A stretch of DNA of 64,000 nt. Origin: Amycolatopsis pithecellobii. GTDB lineage: Bacteria; Actinomycetota; Actinomycetes; Mycobacteriales; Pseudonocardiaceae. Positions 51,052 through 58,941 of this stretch are shown in pieces. Location of the stretch: assembly GCF_009707865.1 (NCBI RefSeq), contig NZ_WMBA01000009.1, positions 89,608-153,607 on the forward strand, read 5' to 3'. Position numbers and translations under genes: made by a program. The notes beneath the pieces were generated by a model, which saw only the letters and a list, made by a program, of their open reading frames with translations, was not told the DNA's origin and searched no databases. Each line of letters begins with the position of its first letter. Position 1 is the first letter of the stretch.

Positions 51052-52038
51052 ATGGAGACGCTGCCGCTGCCCCCAGAACCGGCGCCCCAACCCCCGGCGC
51101 CCGTCAGTGCTCACCGTCAGGTCCTCGCCGCATACGACCGTATCGCCGAGGCCGGCCGTCCCGAATTGTGGACCACCCTTCGCCCCGCTGAAGACGTCCT
51201 CGTCGAAGCGAAAGCCATCGACGTCCGGGTCCGTGCTGGTGAGTCGCCACCCCTCGCGGGTGTGGTCACCGCCGTCGAGGGCACGGTCGACGCGGCGACC
51301 GCCGCCCGCCTCCTGACCGACGCAGGTGCCGTCGTCCTCGGCGAGACCGGCCAGGCCGCGGTCGCGGTAGTGCTCGGCCTGGTGGACATCGCGATCGGCA
51401 CCACAGCCGACCCCGCCGGCTGTGTGGCTCTCAGCCCGACGCCCGGCCTCGTTCCGGTCGCTCAGCCGGCGGAGCGCGTCACCGTCTTCGCCCGCACCGT
51501 CGGCGAGGGCCAGCAGGCACTGACCGCATGCGACCCGGGCAGCTGCGGCTGGCCGTCATCGGTGCGGCTGTCGGCCGGGGAACGCCCCCGGCTGGCGATT
51601 TCCGCCGGCACAGACCCGGTGTTGCGCAAGGCCGCCGGGGATCTGCTCGCCGCCGGTGCGTGCGTCGAGACCGCCGGAACCCTCACCGGCTACGACGCGC
51701 TCCTGCTGCCGGCGACCGGCGATCTCACCGAACTGCCCGGCCTGCCCGTCGCCACCGTCGCGGGGATAAGCGTTGTCGCGAAAGCGTTCGAGGACCAGGT
51801 CGCACTCGACATCGCCGCCTTCCTCAACGGTGAGCAGCTCAGAAACCCCTACCCGGCACCTCATCGTGTTCGGTGCGCACCTGCGCGGCCAGCCGCTCAA
51901 CTCGCAGCTCGTGCGGCTCGGCGCGCGGTTTCGCGACCAGGTCCTGACGGCCGAGCGATACCGGATGGTCGCGTTGCCGGCGAGCCCGCCGGAACCCGCC
52001 ATCATCCCGGCCGCGGCAGGAGCCGCGCTCACCGGTGA
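51052..52038 (+). CDS. Degenerate allophanate-hydrolase/amidase-like protein
   Basis: The first ~260 residues resemble the amidase part of allophanate hydrolase (PLAGVVTAVEGTVD; ERVTVFARTVGEG). The catalytic Lys of the usual AVKDNID is a Glu here, and the Gly/Ser-rich catalytic loop is missing, so it should be inactive. After about nt 51830 the frame leaves the conserved sequence, and the C-terminal domain continues in the +1 frame (51830-52252). Start ATG 51052. Confidence 0.55.
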   Translation: METLPLPPEPAPQPPAPVSAHRQVLAAYDRIAEAGRPELWTTLRPAEDVLVEAKAIDVRVRAGESPPLAGVVTAVEGTVDAATAARLLTDAGAVVLGETGQAAVAVVLGLVDIAIGTTADPAGCVALSPTPGLVPVAQPAERVTVFARTVGEGQQALTACDPGSCGWPSSVRLSAGERPRLAISAGTDPVLRKAAGDLLAAGACVETAGTLTGYDALLLPATGDLTELPGLPVATVAGISVVAKAFEDQVALDIAAFLNGEQLRNPYPAPHRVRCAPARPAAQLAARAARRAVSRPGPDGRAIPDGRVAGEPAGTRHHPGRGRSRAHR

Positions 52039-52252
52039 ACGGTGGACGATCTCCCCGGCCGGGCTGAGTTCCTTCCGGTCCGGGCTGGCCGCGCCACTGG
52101 CCATGGCGGAGATCGAACTCGCGGACGGCAGCACCGCGATGGGCGTGCACTGCATCGAGCCCACAGCGCCGGATGCCCGTGACATCACGGAGTTCGGCGA
52201 CTGGCGGGCGTACCTGCGTTACCTCACCGCCACCCGGCCAATGTCCGGTTGA
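51830..52252 (+). CDS. Allophanate hydrolase C-terminal-domain protein (frame-shifted from the upstream gene)
   Basis: The 140-residue frame reads [20 protein letters not shown] and continues to [31 protein letters not shown], as in the AtzF C-terminal domain. It begins at a GTG exactly where the upstream frame ceases to look conserved. There is no Shine-Dalgarno sequence. Either this is a separate protein, or a one-base indel splits an ancestral fused gene. It overlaps pyrD by 29 bases. Confidence 0.55.
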   Translation: MSSSETPTRHLIVFGAHLRGQPLNSQLVRLGARFRDQVLTAERYRMVALPASPPEPAIIPAAAGAALTGERWTISPAGLSSFRSGLAAPLAMAEIELADGSTAMGVHCIEPTAPDARDITEFGDWRAYLRYLTATRPMSG

Positions 52253-53249
52253 TCTCCCGGATCAGCCCCGGCCCTTTCAACGCGAAACCGGTATAGACCT
52301 GGACGAGACTTGCGCCCGCGTCCAGCAACCCGCGCGCGTCGAGTCCACAAAGGACACCGCCGACGCCGATGATCGGGAGCCTGCCTTCGGTGTGGGTGTG
52401 GATGAACCGCACCACCTCGCGGGCCCGCTGGGTCAGCGGGCGCCCGGACAGGCCACCGGTCTCGGCGCCGGTGGCCGCCTCCGGCCCGGTCAAACCGTTG
52501 CGGGACAAGGTGGTGTTGGTCGCGATCACCCCGGCCACGCCGTGGGAGTCGCATACCTCGAGCAGTTCGGCGAGCGCGCTGTCGGTCAGGTCGGGTGCGA
52601 CCTTCACCAGCAGCGGGGTGGTGCCGAGCTCCGCCGAGGTACGCCGGAGTTCGCTCAGCAGCTCGGAAAGCGCCGACTTGTCCTGCAGTTCGCGCAAGCC
52701 GGGTGTGTTGGGGGAGCTGACGTTCACCGCGAAGTAGTCCGCGTACGGATACAGCGTGCGCAGCGAGTACCGGTAGTCCTCGACGGCTTCGGTGAGTGGG
52801 ACCACTTTGGACTTACCGATGCTGATACCCAGTGGCACAGCGGGTTTTCCCCGGGCGGCGAGCCGGGCCGCGAGCGCGTCGGCGCCGGAGTTGTTGAACC
52901 CCATCCGGTTGATCACCGCGTCGTTGTCCGCGAGGGTGAACAGGCGCGGCCTCGGGTTCCCCGGCTGGGCGAGCCGGGTGACCGTGCCCACTTCGACGAA
53001 ACCGAAGCCGAGCGCCGGCCACGCGTGCAGAGCGCGGCCATCCTTGTCCATGCCGGCGGCGAGTCCCACCCGGTTGGGGAAACGCAGGCCGAACACCGTG
53101 GCCGGGTCGTCGGCGGCGTAGATGCCGCGCAGCAGCGGCGGTTTCTCCGGCAGCAGGCTCAATGCCCGCACCGTCCGCTCGTGCACGGTTTCGGGGTCGG
53201 CACCGGACAGCCGGTAGAGCGCGGGGCGGATCAGCTTCTCGAAGAGCAC
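52224..53249 (-). CDS. pyrD: Dihydroorotate dehydrogenase (quinone)
   Basis: The 341-residue class 2 enzyme has an N-terminal membrane-associated helix ([15 protein letters not shown]). It has [30 protein letters not shown], the catalytic Ser region [14 protein letters not shown], and [13 protein letters not shown]. It oxidises dihydroorotate in pyrimidine synthesis. GTG start at 53249. It lies 2 bases after the GNAT gene, forming an operon. Confidence 0.93.
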   Translation of the reverse strand: MLFEKLIRPALYRLSGADPETVHERTVRALSLLPEKPPLLRGIYAADDPATVFGLRFPNRVGLAAGMDKDGRALHAWPALGFGFVEVGTVTRLAQPGNPRPRLFTLADNDAVINRMGFNNSGADALAARLAARGKPAVPLGISIGKSKVVPLTEAVEDYRYSLRTLYPYADYFAVNVSSPNTPGLRELQDKSALSELLSELRRTSAELGTTPLLVKVAPDLTDSALAELLEVCDSHGVAGVIATNTTLSRNGLTGPEAATGAETGGLSGRPLTQRAREVVRFIHTHTEGRLPIIGVGGVLCGLDARGLLDAGASLVQVYTGFALKGPGLIREINRTLAGWR

Positions 53250-53251
53250 GT

Positions 53252-53851
53252 CTACATCTTCGCGCGGCTTCGCCAGTCCAGTGCCAGCAGGGAGTAGACC
53301 AGCTCGTCGGGCCACTTCCGCTCGAGCTGTTCGCGTTCGCGCAGCGCCGGGTCGGGCTGCATGCCGAGACCCTCCATGAGGGAGGCGGACGCGATGTCGC
53401 GGGTGGCGCACACGCCGAAGACCTGGTGCAGGTCGAGCCCTTCGAACCCCAGCCGCAGAATTGCGATCCCGGCCTCGGCCGCGTAGCCCTTGCCCTGATG
53501 CCGGGGATGCAGCACGATGACCAGCTCGCCGACGTCGTGCTCGGCGCGCACCCAGCCCAGTGAGGCGTCCCCGACGACCTCCCCGGTGTCGACGAGCACC
53601 ATCGCCAGCGACAGCGTCTGGCCTGGCTCGGTGAGTCCGGTGCGCTGCGCCTTGCACGCCAGTAGCGCCTGGACACCGGCCCGGTCGAGCCGCCCACACG
53701 CCAGGTGCCGCACCAGCTCCGGATGGGTGTAGATCGCGTTGAACGCGGCGGTGTCCGAGGCGACGAACGGCCGCAGGTTCAGCCGGGGCGTCCTGACGGG
53801 GTATGCGGGCTGCAGCACATGGAGCAGCCTAGCCCGCAATGCCGCGTTCAC
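53252..53851 (-). CDS. GNAT-family N-acetyltransferase (RimJ/RimL type)
   Basis: The 199-residue protein has the RimJ/RimL-like layout: [54 protein letters not shown] and the final region SLMEGLGM. It probably acetylates a protein N terminus or small amine. GTG start; directly upstream of pyrD. A hairpin and a Cys-rich micropeptide gene precede it. Confidence 0.85.
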   Translation of the reverse strand: MNAALRARLLHVLQPAYPVRTPRLNLRPFVASDTAAFNAIYTHPELVRHLACGRLDRAGVQALLACKAQRTGLTEPGQTLSLAMVLVDTGEVVGDASLGWVRAEHDVGELVIVLHPRHQGKGYAAEAGIAILRLGFEGLDLHQVFGVCATRDIASASLMEGLGMQPDPALREREQLERKWPDELVYSLLALDWRSRAKM

Positions 53852-53915
53852 CTGGGTAATTGCGGCAAGAGCCTTACGATACTGTGCCGTTCGTTACCAA
53901 TCCGGCGGCAGCCAC

Positions 53916-53935
53916 GGCAGAATCTGTTTTCTGCC
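53916..53935 (-). terminator. Hairpin after the Cys-rich peptide gene
   Basis: On the minus strand GGCAGAA pairs with TTCTGCC around a 6-base loop, beginning 7 bases beyond the peptide's TAG. It could terminate or attenuate before the GNAT-pyrD genes. Confidence 0.45.
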
Positions 53936-53942
53936 AGCAGGT

Positions 53943-54041
53943 CTATTCGCAGCCCGAGCAACAGCCGCAGCCGGGGCCGGAGCAGCTGCCGCAGCTGTTC
54001 CCGCAGCAGCCGGGAGCCGGGACCGTCTGTTCGCTGTTCAT
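53943..54041 (-). CDS. 32-residue Cys-rich micropeptide
   Basis: The short frame reads MNSEQTVPAPGCC, GNSCGSCSGPGC and GCCSGCE in sequence, with 8 Cys in 20 residues, like a metallothionein. The ATG has GGAGGT 6 bases upstream (54048-54053), an excellent ribosome site. The gene lies 91 bases before the GNAT-pyrD operon. Metal binding, a thiol buffer, a RiPP precursor or a cysteine-sensing leader are all possible. No family is known to me. Confidence 0.6.
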   Translation of the reverse strand: MNSEQTVPAPGCCGNSCGSCSGPGCGCCSGCE

Positions 54042-54181
54042 GAGCGCACCTCCGCCGTCGGGGACCTGACTTATCGAGGATCGCGCATACATCCCGTCGA
54101 AGTCGTGGCCACTCACTGGATCGGAGCAATACCGTGCCACTCGTTACCGCGGCAGGGGACAGGAAACCCCCGGCGCATGCT

Positions 54182-54207
54182 CCGGCAACGTCGTCAGCCG
54201 TTGCCGG
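54182..54207 (-). promoter_or_regulatory. 9-bp hairpin in the leader region
   Basis: CCGGCAACG pairs with CGTTGCCGG around an 8-base loop, between the 12-codon frame and the Cys-rich peptide gene. Confidence 0.4.
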
Positions 54208-54369
54208 CCCGAGCCGGACCATGCTCGGGACGCCGGGGGTCCGGTGACTGCCTGGTATTCGCTCAGGCCTCCACTGTCCTGTCGCGGCCCCGGGCGCCGG
54301 CGGCGTCAACGGGGGCGCGGCACTTCGCGACGGTTTGCCGCCGTCACGAGCTTGGTGCAGCTTCGTCCG

Positions 54370-54408
54370 CTAGCGGACAGCCACCTCACGAGTCCTGTAA
54401 ATATTCAA
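54370..54408 (-). CDS. 12-codon leader peptide candidate
   Basis: AAAGGAGGTGG (54417-54427, minus strand) pairs with nine or more bases of the 16S anti-Shine-Dalgarno and stands 8 bases before TTG at 54408. The frame encodes MNIYRTREVAVR then TAG. The codons (AAT, ATT, AGG, ACT) are atypical for this genome. A leader peptide or a decoy site is possible. Confidence 0.3.
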   Translation of the reverse strand: MNIYRTREVAVR

Positions 54409-54476
54409 CTCAGGACCACCTCCTTTCCCGTGTACCGCCCAAGTTATGCCGACACGGGGCGGCGCCGCAACATCAT

Positions 54477-55280
54477 TTATTGCGAGGGGGCGGGTCCGCG
54501 TTGGCAGCGCGGGCAGTACCAGGTGGGCCGCCGGTGCACGTCGGTGCCCTGGGTGCCGACCCGTACCGGCCCGCCGCAGCGGTGGCAGCCGGCCCTCGTG
54601 CGGCCGTAGACCCAGTTCCGGCGGCCACGGGCGAGGTCGCCGGTGGTGACCTGCTCGTGCCGCCATGCGTTGGCCTGCAACAGCTTGCGCGCCAGCGCCA
54701 CGGCCCGCCCGCTGTCCACTTCGGACACCGGAACCCATGGCGTGACATGGAGCAGGAAGCAGATTTCGCATTTATACAAGTTTCCGAGACCTGCCATGAC
54801 CGACTGATCCAGCAAGGCGAGTCCGAGTTCGCGGCCGGGATCGGCGGCGAGTGCGGCGACGGCGCGCGCCGTGTGCTCGTCTGTCCACTGTGGATCCAGC
54901 AGATCCGGGCCGAGATGCCCGACCAGCCGGGACTCCTCGCCGGTCGGCAGCAGTTCGAGATCATGCAACCGGAAACCGACCGCCTGCACCTGTGCGTCGG
55001 CCAGCACGACCCGCACGTGGTGCGCGGGATGCCGCCACCTTGCGCCGGCCCGGTAGACCTCCCACGCACCGTCCATCTTGAGGTGGCTGTGCAGGCTCAG
55101 TTCCCCGGCGAAGCGGGTGAACAGGTGCTTGCCCACGGTTCGCACCCCCAGCACCTTGCTGCCGGTCAGGTTGGCGGTGGCGAGTGCGGGATGGCGGAAG
55201 TCGGTGCGCGACAACGTCCTTCCGGCGAGCGCGCGGTCGAGCAGCTTGCCGGTGAGGAAGACGGTGTCACCTTCGGGCAT
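54477..55280 (-). CDS. Endonuclease VIII-like DNA glycosylase (Nei/Fpg family)
   Basis: The 267-residue protein starts MPEGDTVFLTGKLL, with catalytic Pro2 and Glu3 of the Nei branch. The H2TH helix region has GLALLDQSVMAGLGNLYKCE. The zinc finger is GCHRCGGPV and YCPRCQ. It excises oxidised bases with AP-lyase activity. It overlaps the ParA gene by 14 bases. Confidence 0.9.
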   Translation of the reverse strand: MPEGDTVFLTGKLLDRALAGRTLSRTDFRHPALATANLTGSKVLGVRTVGKHLFTRFAGELSLHSHLKMDGAWEVYRAGARWRHPAHHVRVVLADAQVQAVGFRLHDLELLPTGEESRLVGHLGPDLLDPQWTDEHTARAVAALAADPGRELGLALLDQSVMAGLGNLYKCEICFLLHVTPWVPVSEVDSGRAVALARKLLQANAWRHEQVTTGDLARGRRNWVYGRTRAGCHRCGGPVRVGTQGTDVHRRPTWYCPRCQRGPAPSQ

Positions 55281-56136
55281 CGGTGCGGATCGGCTCGATG
55301 GGACCCGTGGTCTCGGCCGCGGTCTCGTCGCGGTCGATGCGGTGGCGGCCGGCCCGGTTGGACCGCAGGATCTTGGCCAGCACCATGTTGAACGTCAGCG
55401 CGATCTCCTGCGCGCCGGGCGAATGCCACTCGTGGATCGGGCTGCAGGCGCCCTGTGCCTGCTGGATCGCGAGCCGGTCGGGGATGGCGGTCGGCATCAC
55501 CAGCGCGCCGAAGGACTCGCGCAGCTCGGCGATGCGGAACTGGTGCTCGTGCGAACGCGGACGCAGCCGGTTCACCAGCACCCCGGCCGCGCGCAGGTCC
55601 TGGTTGTGCTCGTCGCGGATCTGCTCGATCGCCTCGAGTGCCCGCTGCGCCCCGGCGACGGCGTACATCGTCGGCTCGGTGACCAGAAGCGCGCTGTCCG
55701 CCGCGACCAGCGCCGACTTCGTCAGCCGCCCCAGCGACGGCGGGCAGTCCAGGATCACCAGGTCGTACGGCTTGCCGTGGGGCGGGGCGTCCTGCAGCTC
55801 GTCGAGCGCGCGGGACAAGCTCATCAGGCGGTGCTCGTCGGGGCCGGGCTCGTTGAGCGCCTCCAGTTCCTCGGCGCCGACCAGCACTTCGACGTCCTCG
55901 CTCCACACGCTGGGGGCGATGGCGCGCGCGAGCACGTCCCGGTCCGGTGTCTCCAGCACGTCGGCGAGGGTCGCGTCGGTGAACGGCGGGTCGAGTGACG
56001 CGGTGGCGTTGCCCTGCGGATCGAGATCGGCCACCAGCGCCCGGATACCCCTGCGCATCGCGGCCGAGGCGATCCCCAGCGCGACCGTCGTTTTGCCGAC
56101 GCCTCCCTTGAGGCTGAGTACGGCGACCGTGTGCAC
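55267..56136 (-). CDS. ParA/MinD-like Walker ATPase
   Basis: The 289-residue protein has the deviant Walker A KGGVGKTT (residues 10-17), LVADLDPQGNAT and LVILDCPPSLGRLTKS. It resembles ParA-type partition or localisation ATPases; no ParB partner is adjacent. GTG start at 56136; translation is coupled to nei by a 14-base overlap. It diverges from the methyltransferase gene. Confidence 0.87.
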   Translation of the reverse strand: MHTVAVLSLKGGVGKTTVALGIASAAMRRGIRALVADLDPQGNATASLDPPFTDATLADVLETPDRDVLARAIAPSVWSEDVEVLVGAEELEALNEPGPDEHRLMSLSRALDELQDAPPHGKPYDLVILDCPPSLGRLTKSALVAADSALLVTEPTMYAVAGAQRALEAIEQIRDEHNQDLRAAGVLVNRLRPRSHEHQFRIAELRESFGALVMPTAIPDRLAIQQAQGACSPIHEWHSPGAQEIALTFNMVLAKILRSNRAGRHRIDRDETAAETTGPIEPIRTDARR

Positions 56137-56239
56137 GACCCCGAGAGTAGCCGGGCGCGCTCGGCGGTCGCGCCCGCTGTCGGGGTAACCGGGCCGACCG
56201 GAAGCGCGCCGGCGCGACGGCAAAGTACGCTGTCCCACC

Positions 56240-56986
56240 ATGCGAACGGAGATCGGGGCGGCACGCGGCTCGAACGCGGTGTGGCGCGTCCTCGAGGACG
56301 AGGTCGCGCGTGTCCGGGCGCAGGGCAAGGCCGAACCGCGCGTGGTCGACGTCGGTGGCGGGACCGGGGTGTGGGCCGTCCCCCTGGCCGCGGCGGGCTG
56401 CGCGGTGACCATGGTCGAGCCGAACCAGAACGCGCTGGCCACACTGCGGCGTCGTGCGGAGGAAACCGGCGTGTCCGACCGCATCGACGTCGTGGCCGAC
56501 GACACTGACGCGCTCACCGCGCGCGTGCCGGCCGGATCGGCGGACCTGGTGCTGGCACACGGTTTGCTCGAAGTCGTCGACGACCCGGCACGGGCCGTCG
56601 CGGCGCTCGCCACGACCGTCGCCCCGGGCGGTGCGGTGTCGGTGCTGACGGCCAACCGCTTCGCCGCGGTGCTGCACCGGGCGCTCAGCGGACGCCTCGG
56701 CGAGGCGCGGCACCTGCTCACCGGCGCCGACGGCATCCTGCCCGAGGAGGCCGAGAACCTGCTGCGCCGTTTCGACAGCGCGGGCTTGCAGGCGCTGCTG
56801 GAGACCGCGGGCCTGGAGGTGGCGCTCCTGCAAGGCGACGGCGTGGTGAGCGATTCGCTCGGCGAAGCCGAAGCCGCCCAGTACAGTGCCGACGAACTGA
56901 CGGATTTCGAGACGGCGGCGAGCATGGTCTCGCCGTTGCGGGACGTCGCCTCGCGGTTGCACGCCCTGGCCCGCAAGGCCCAGTGA
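56240..56986 (+). CDS. SAM-dependent methyltransferase
   Basis: The 248-residue class I methyltransferase has VVDVGGGTGVWAVPLA (motif I), TMVEPNQNAL (acidic after strand 2) and DLVLAHGLLEVVDDP (motif IV). The family is the UbiE/Methyltransf_11 type; the acceptor is unknown. TACGCT lies 8 bases ahead of the ATG. Confidence 0.82.
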   Translation: MRTEIGAARGSNAVWRVLEDEVARVRAQGKAEPRVVDVGGGTGVWAVPLAAAGCAVTMVEPNQNALATLRRRAEETGVSDRIDVVADDTDALTARVPAGSADLVLAHGLLEVVDDPARAVAALATTVAPGGAVSVLTANRFAAVLHRALSGRLGEARHLLTGADGILPEEAENLLRRFDSAGLQALLETAGLEVALLQGDGVVSDSLGEAEAAQYSADELTDFETAASMVSPLRDVASRLHALARKAQ

Positions 56987-57054
56987 CGCGGGGCGCCGGC
57001 GCGTTCGCGTCCTTCGGCGAAACTGTCGTAGCCACGCCGTAGGCTCTGGCCTCG

Positions 57055-58320
57055 ATGGGAAGAAACTCCGCCCTGCCCGCCGGGCATGAGCGATTCCGGG
57101 TGTCGCCGCAGCGGGCGCCGGATGACGTGGGCTGCGGTCTGCTGCATGTGGACATGGACGCCTTCTTCGCTGCGGTCGAGTTGCGCACCCGGCCGGAGCT
57201 GGCGGACAAGCCCGTGATCGTGGCGGGTAGCGGGCCGCGCTCGGTGGTCACGTCGGCGAACTACCCGGCGCGCGAGTTCGGCGTGCATGCCGCGATGCCG
57301 GCGTCGGTCGCGCGGCGGCTGTGCCCGCACGCGGTGTTCCTCCCGCCGACCCACGGCCTCTACGGCGAGGTTTCCCGTGGCGTGATGGCGATCTTCCGTG
57401 AGCTGACCCCGCTCGTCGAGCCGATGAGCCTCGACGAGGCGTTCCTCGACGTCAGCGGAGCGCTGCGCCGCCTCAAGGCAACCCCGGTGGAGCTGGCCGA
57501 GCTGGTCCGCGAACGGGTACGGGCCGAGCACGGCATCACCTGCTCGGTCGGCGTCGCCGGGGTCAAGTTCGTCGCGAAGCTCGCGTCCGGGATGGCGAAA
57601 CCGGACGGCGTCGTCGTGGTGCCGGTGGCCGAAACCCTGGCATTCCTGCACCCGCTCCCGATCTCGGCGCTGTGGGGCGTCGGCAAGCGCACCGAGGAAA
57701 GCCTGCGGCGCCTCGGGCTCACTACGATCGCGGAGGTCGCCGCCGCACCGTTGCCCCGGCTGCGCCGCGCGGTCGGCAACGCCGCGGCCGAGCATCTGCA
57801 CGCGCTCGCCAACGGCCGCGACGACCGTGCCGTGGTCACCGACAGCCCCGACAAGTCGATCGGCGCCGAGCACACCTTCGATACCGATCAGCGCGACCGC
57901 CGGTTGCTGGAGCGGGAGCTGCTGCGGCTGTCCGAGCGCGTCGCGGCCAGTCTCCGGTCACGGCAGGTGCGCGGCCGGACGGTGTCGATCAAGGTCCGCT
58001 TCGCCGACTTCCGCACGATCACCCGGGCCCGGACTCTCGCTTCGGCCACCGACGTCGCGCGGGTGATCCACTCGACGGCGGTCGCCTTGCTGACCGAAGC
58101 GGTTTCGGGCGCCGAAATCCGGTTACTCGGCGTACGGGTCGAGGGACTGTCCGGAGCCGACACGCCCGAGCAGCTGGCGTTCGAGGCGGGCGGGGCGCGC
58201 TGGCGTGACGCCGAGGTCGCGGCCGACGTCGCCCGATCGAAGTTCGGCGCCGCGGCCATCCGGCCGGCATCACTGCTGGCGCCGGGCCCGGCTGAACCGC
58301 AGCGCCAAGGCCCGACGTGA
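57055..58320 (+). CDS. dinB: DNA polymerase IV (DinB)
   Basis: The 421-residue Y-family polymerase has LLHVDMDAFFAAVE with Asp33 and the catalytic SLDEAFLDVSG. The palm has SVGVAGVKFVAKLASG. The fingers/thumb region contains LWGVGKRTEESLRRLG. The usual C-terminal beta-clamp peptide is not evident. It performs translesion synthesis. No LexA box is visible upstream. Confidence 0.92.
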   Translation: MGRNSALPAGHERFRVSPQRAPDDVGCGLLHVDMDAFFAAVELRTRPELADKPVIVAGSGPRSVVTSANYPAREFGVHAAMPASVARRLCPHAVFLPPTHGLYGEVSRGVMAIFRELTPLVEPMSLDEAFLDVSGALRRLKATPVELAELVRERVRAEHGITCSVGVAGVKFVAKLASGMAKPDGVVVVPVAETLAFLHPLPISALWGVGKRTEESLRRLGLTTIAEVAAAPLPRLRRAVGNAAAEHLHALANGRDDRAVVTDSPDKSIGAEHTFDTDQRDRRLLERELLRLSERVAASLRSRQVRGRTVSIKVRFADFRTITRARTLASATDVARVIHSTAVALLTEAVSGAEIRLLGVRVEGLSGADTPEQLAFEAGGARWRDAEVAADVARSKFGAAAIRPASLLAPGPAEPQRQGPT

Positions 58321-58421
58321 CAGGTGAGCTTGCACGAACGACACAAGGAACCGAACGGGGCACAGCTTCCCGGTGAGATCGGGTAGTCGTCCGAGCGCGG
58401 GACTCGTATCCTGGACGGGAG

Positions 58422-58439
58422 ACACCCCGGTCGGGGTGT
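58422..58439 (+). promoter_or_regulatory. Palindrome upstream of the DUF3040 gene
   Basis: ACACCCCG-GT-CGGGGTGT is a perfect 8-bp inverted repeat with a 2-base spacer, about 65 bases before the ATG. TATCCT (58407-58412) just upstream fits a -10 box, so the palindrome sits at or near +1 and may be an operator. Confidence 0.5.
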
Positions 58440-58503
58440 GATTGTTGGGTCCAGGACGTTGCGCGGCCCGGCGCCCGTGACAGCTGTGCCGGAGGAGGAA
58501 AGC

Positions 58504-58887
58504 ATGCCACTCTCCGAGCATGAGCAGCGGCTGCTCGATCAGATCGAGCGCGAGCTCTATGCCGAGGACCCCAAGTTCGCATCAACGGTACGGGGGGCCC
58601 GGTTCCGCCGGCCCGCGCGCCGCCGCCGAATCCAGGGGATCGCGCTGTTCGTCATCGGAGTCGCGCTGCTCGTGGTGGGCGTGATGGTGCGGGCGCTGTG
58701 GGTCGCCGAGATTCCCCTTGCGAGTGTGCTCGGGTTCCTGGTGATGTTCTTCGGCGTGGTGCTCGCCGTGATGGGCGGACGCGGCCCGGCGGGCGCCAAG
58801 GGTGCCCAGAGCGGGCAGCCGAAGGCGAAAAGCTCCTTCACCCAGCGCATGGAAGAACGCTTCCGCCAGCGCTTCGAAGACCAGTAA
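58504..58887 (+). CDS. DUF3040-family membrane protein
   Basis: The 127-residue protein has the DUF3040 N terminus LSEHEQRLLDQIERELYAEDPKFAS, then two transmembrane helices (about residues 47-67 and 73-93). A basic C-terminal tail ends the protein. GGAGGAGG lies before ATG 58504. DUF3040 proteins accompany cell-division genes in actinobacteria; function unknown. Confidence 0.88.
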   Translation: MPLSEHEQRLLDQIERELYAEDPKFASTVRGARFRRPARRRRIQGIALFVIGVALLVVGVMVRALWVAEIPLASVLGFLVMFFGVVLAVMGGRGPAGAKGAQSGQPKAKSSFTQRMEERFRQRFEDQ

Positions 58888-58888
58888 C

Positions 58889-58939
58889 CGAACGATCAGG
58901 TCCTGCCTGCCGGGGTTGCAGGCAGGACCTGATCGTTCG
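58889..58939. terminator. Perfect 22-bp bidirectional terminator
   Basis: A perfect 22-bp stem with a CGGGGTT loop fills the gap between the DUF3040 and transglutaminase stop codons. It can terminate both convergent transcripts. Confidence 0.75.
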
Positions 58940-58941
58940 CG

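Larger units (their letters stand above)
54042..54476 (-). other. Leader-like non-coding region upstream of the Cys-rich peptide
   Basis: No conserved protein-coding frame is seen. On the minus strand it holds a 12-codon frame with an extended Shine-Dalgarno (54370-54427), a 9-bp hairpin at 54182-54207 and further short stems (CCCGAG...CTCGGG near 54208). It separates nei from the peptide gene. Confidence 0.5.

Noticed and set aside
53848..54309. 153-codon minus-strand frame over the Cys-rich peptide
   Set aside because: No domain or ribosome site; the shorter frame with eight Cys and a strong ribosome site is better supported.
57000..57054. LexA/SOS box ahead of dinB
   Set aside because: No TCGAAC-N4-GTTCGA-like palindrome can be found in this interval.
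55267..57873. Extended 868-codon ParA frame
   Set aside because: Homology starts at the GTG at 56136; upstream sequence is antisense to the methyltransferase and dinB genes.
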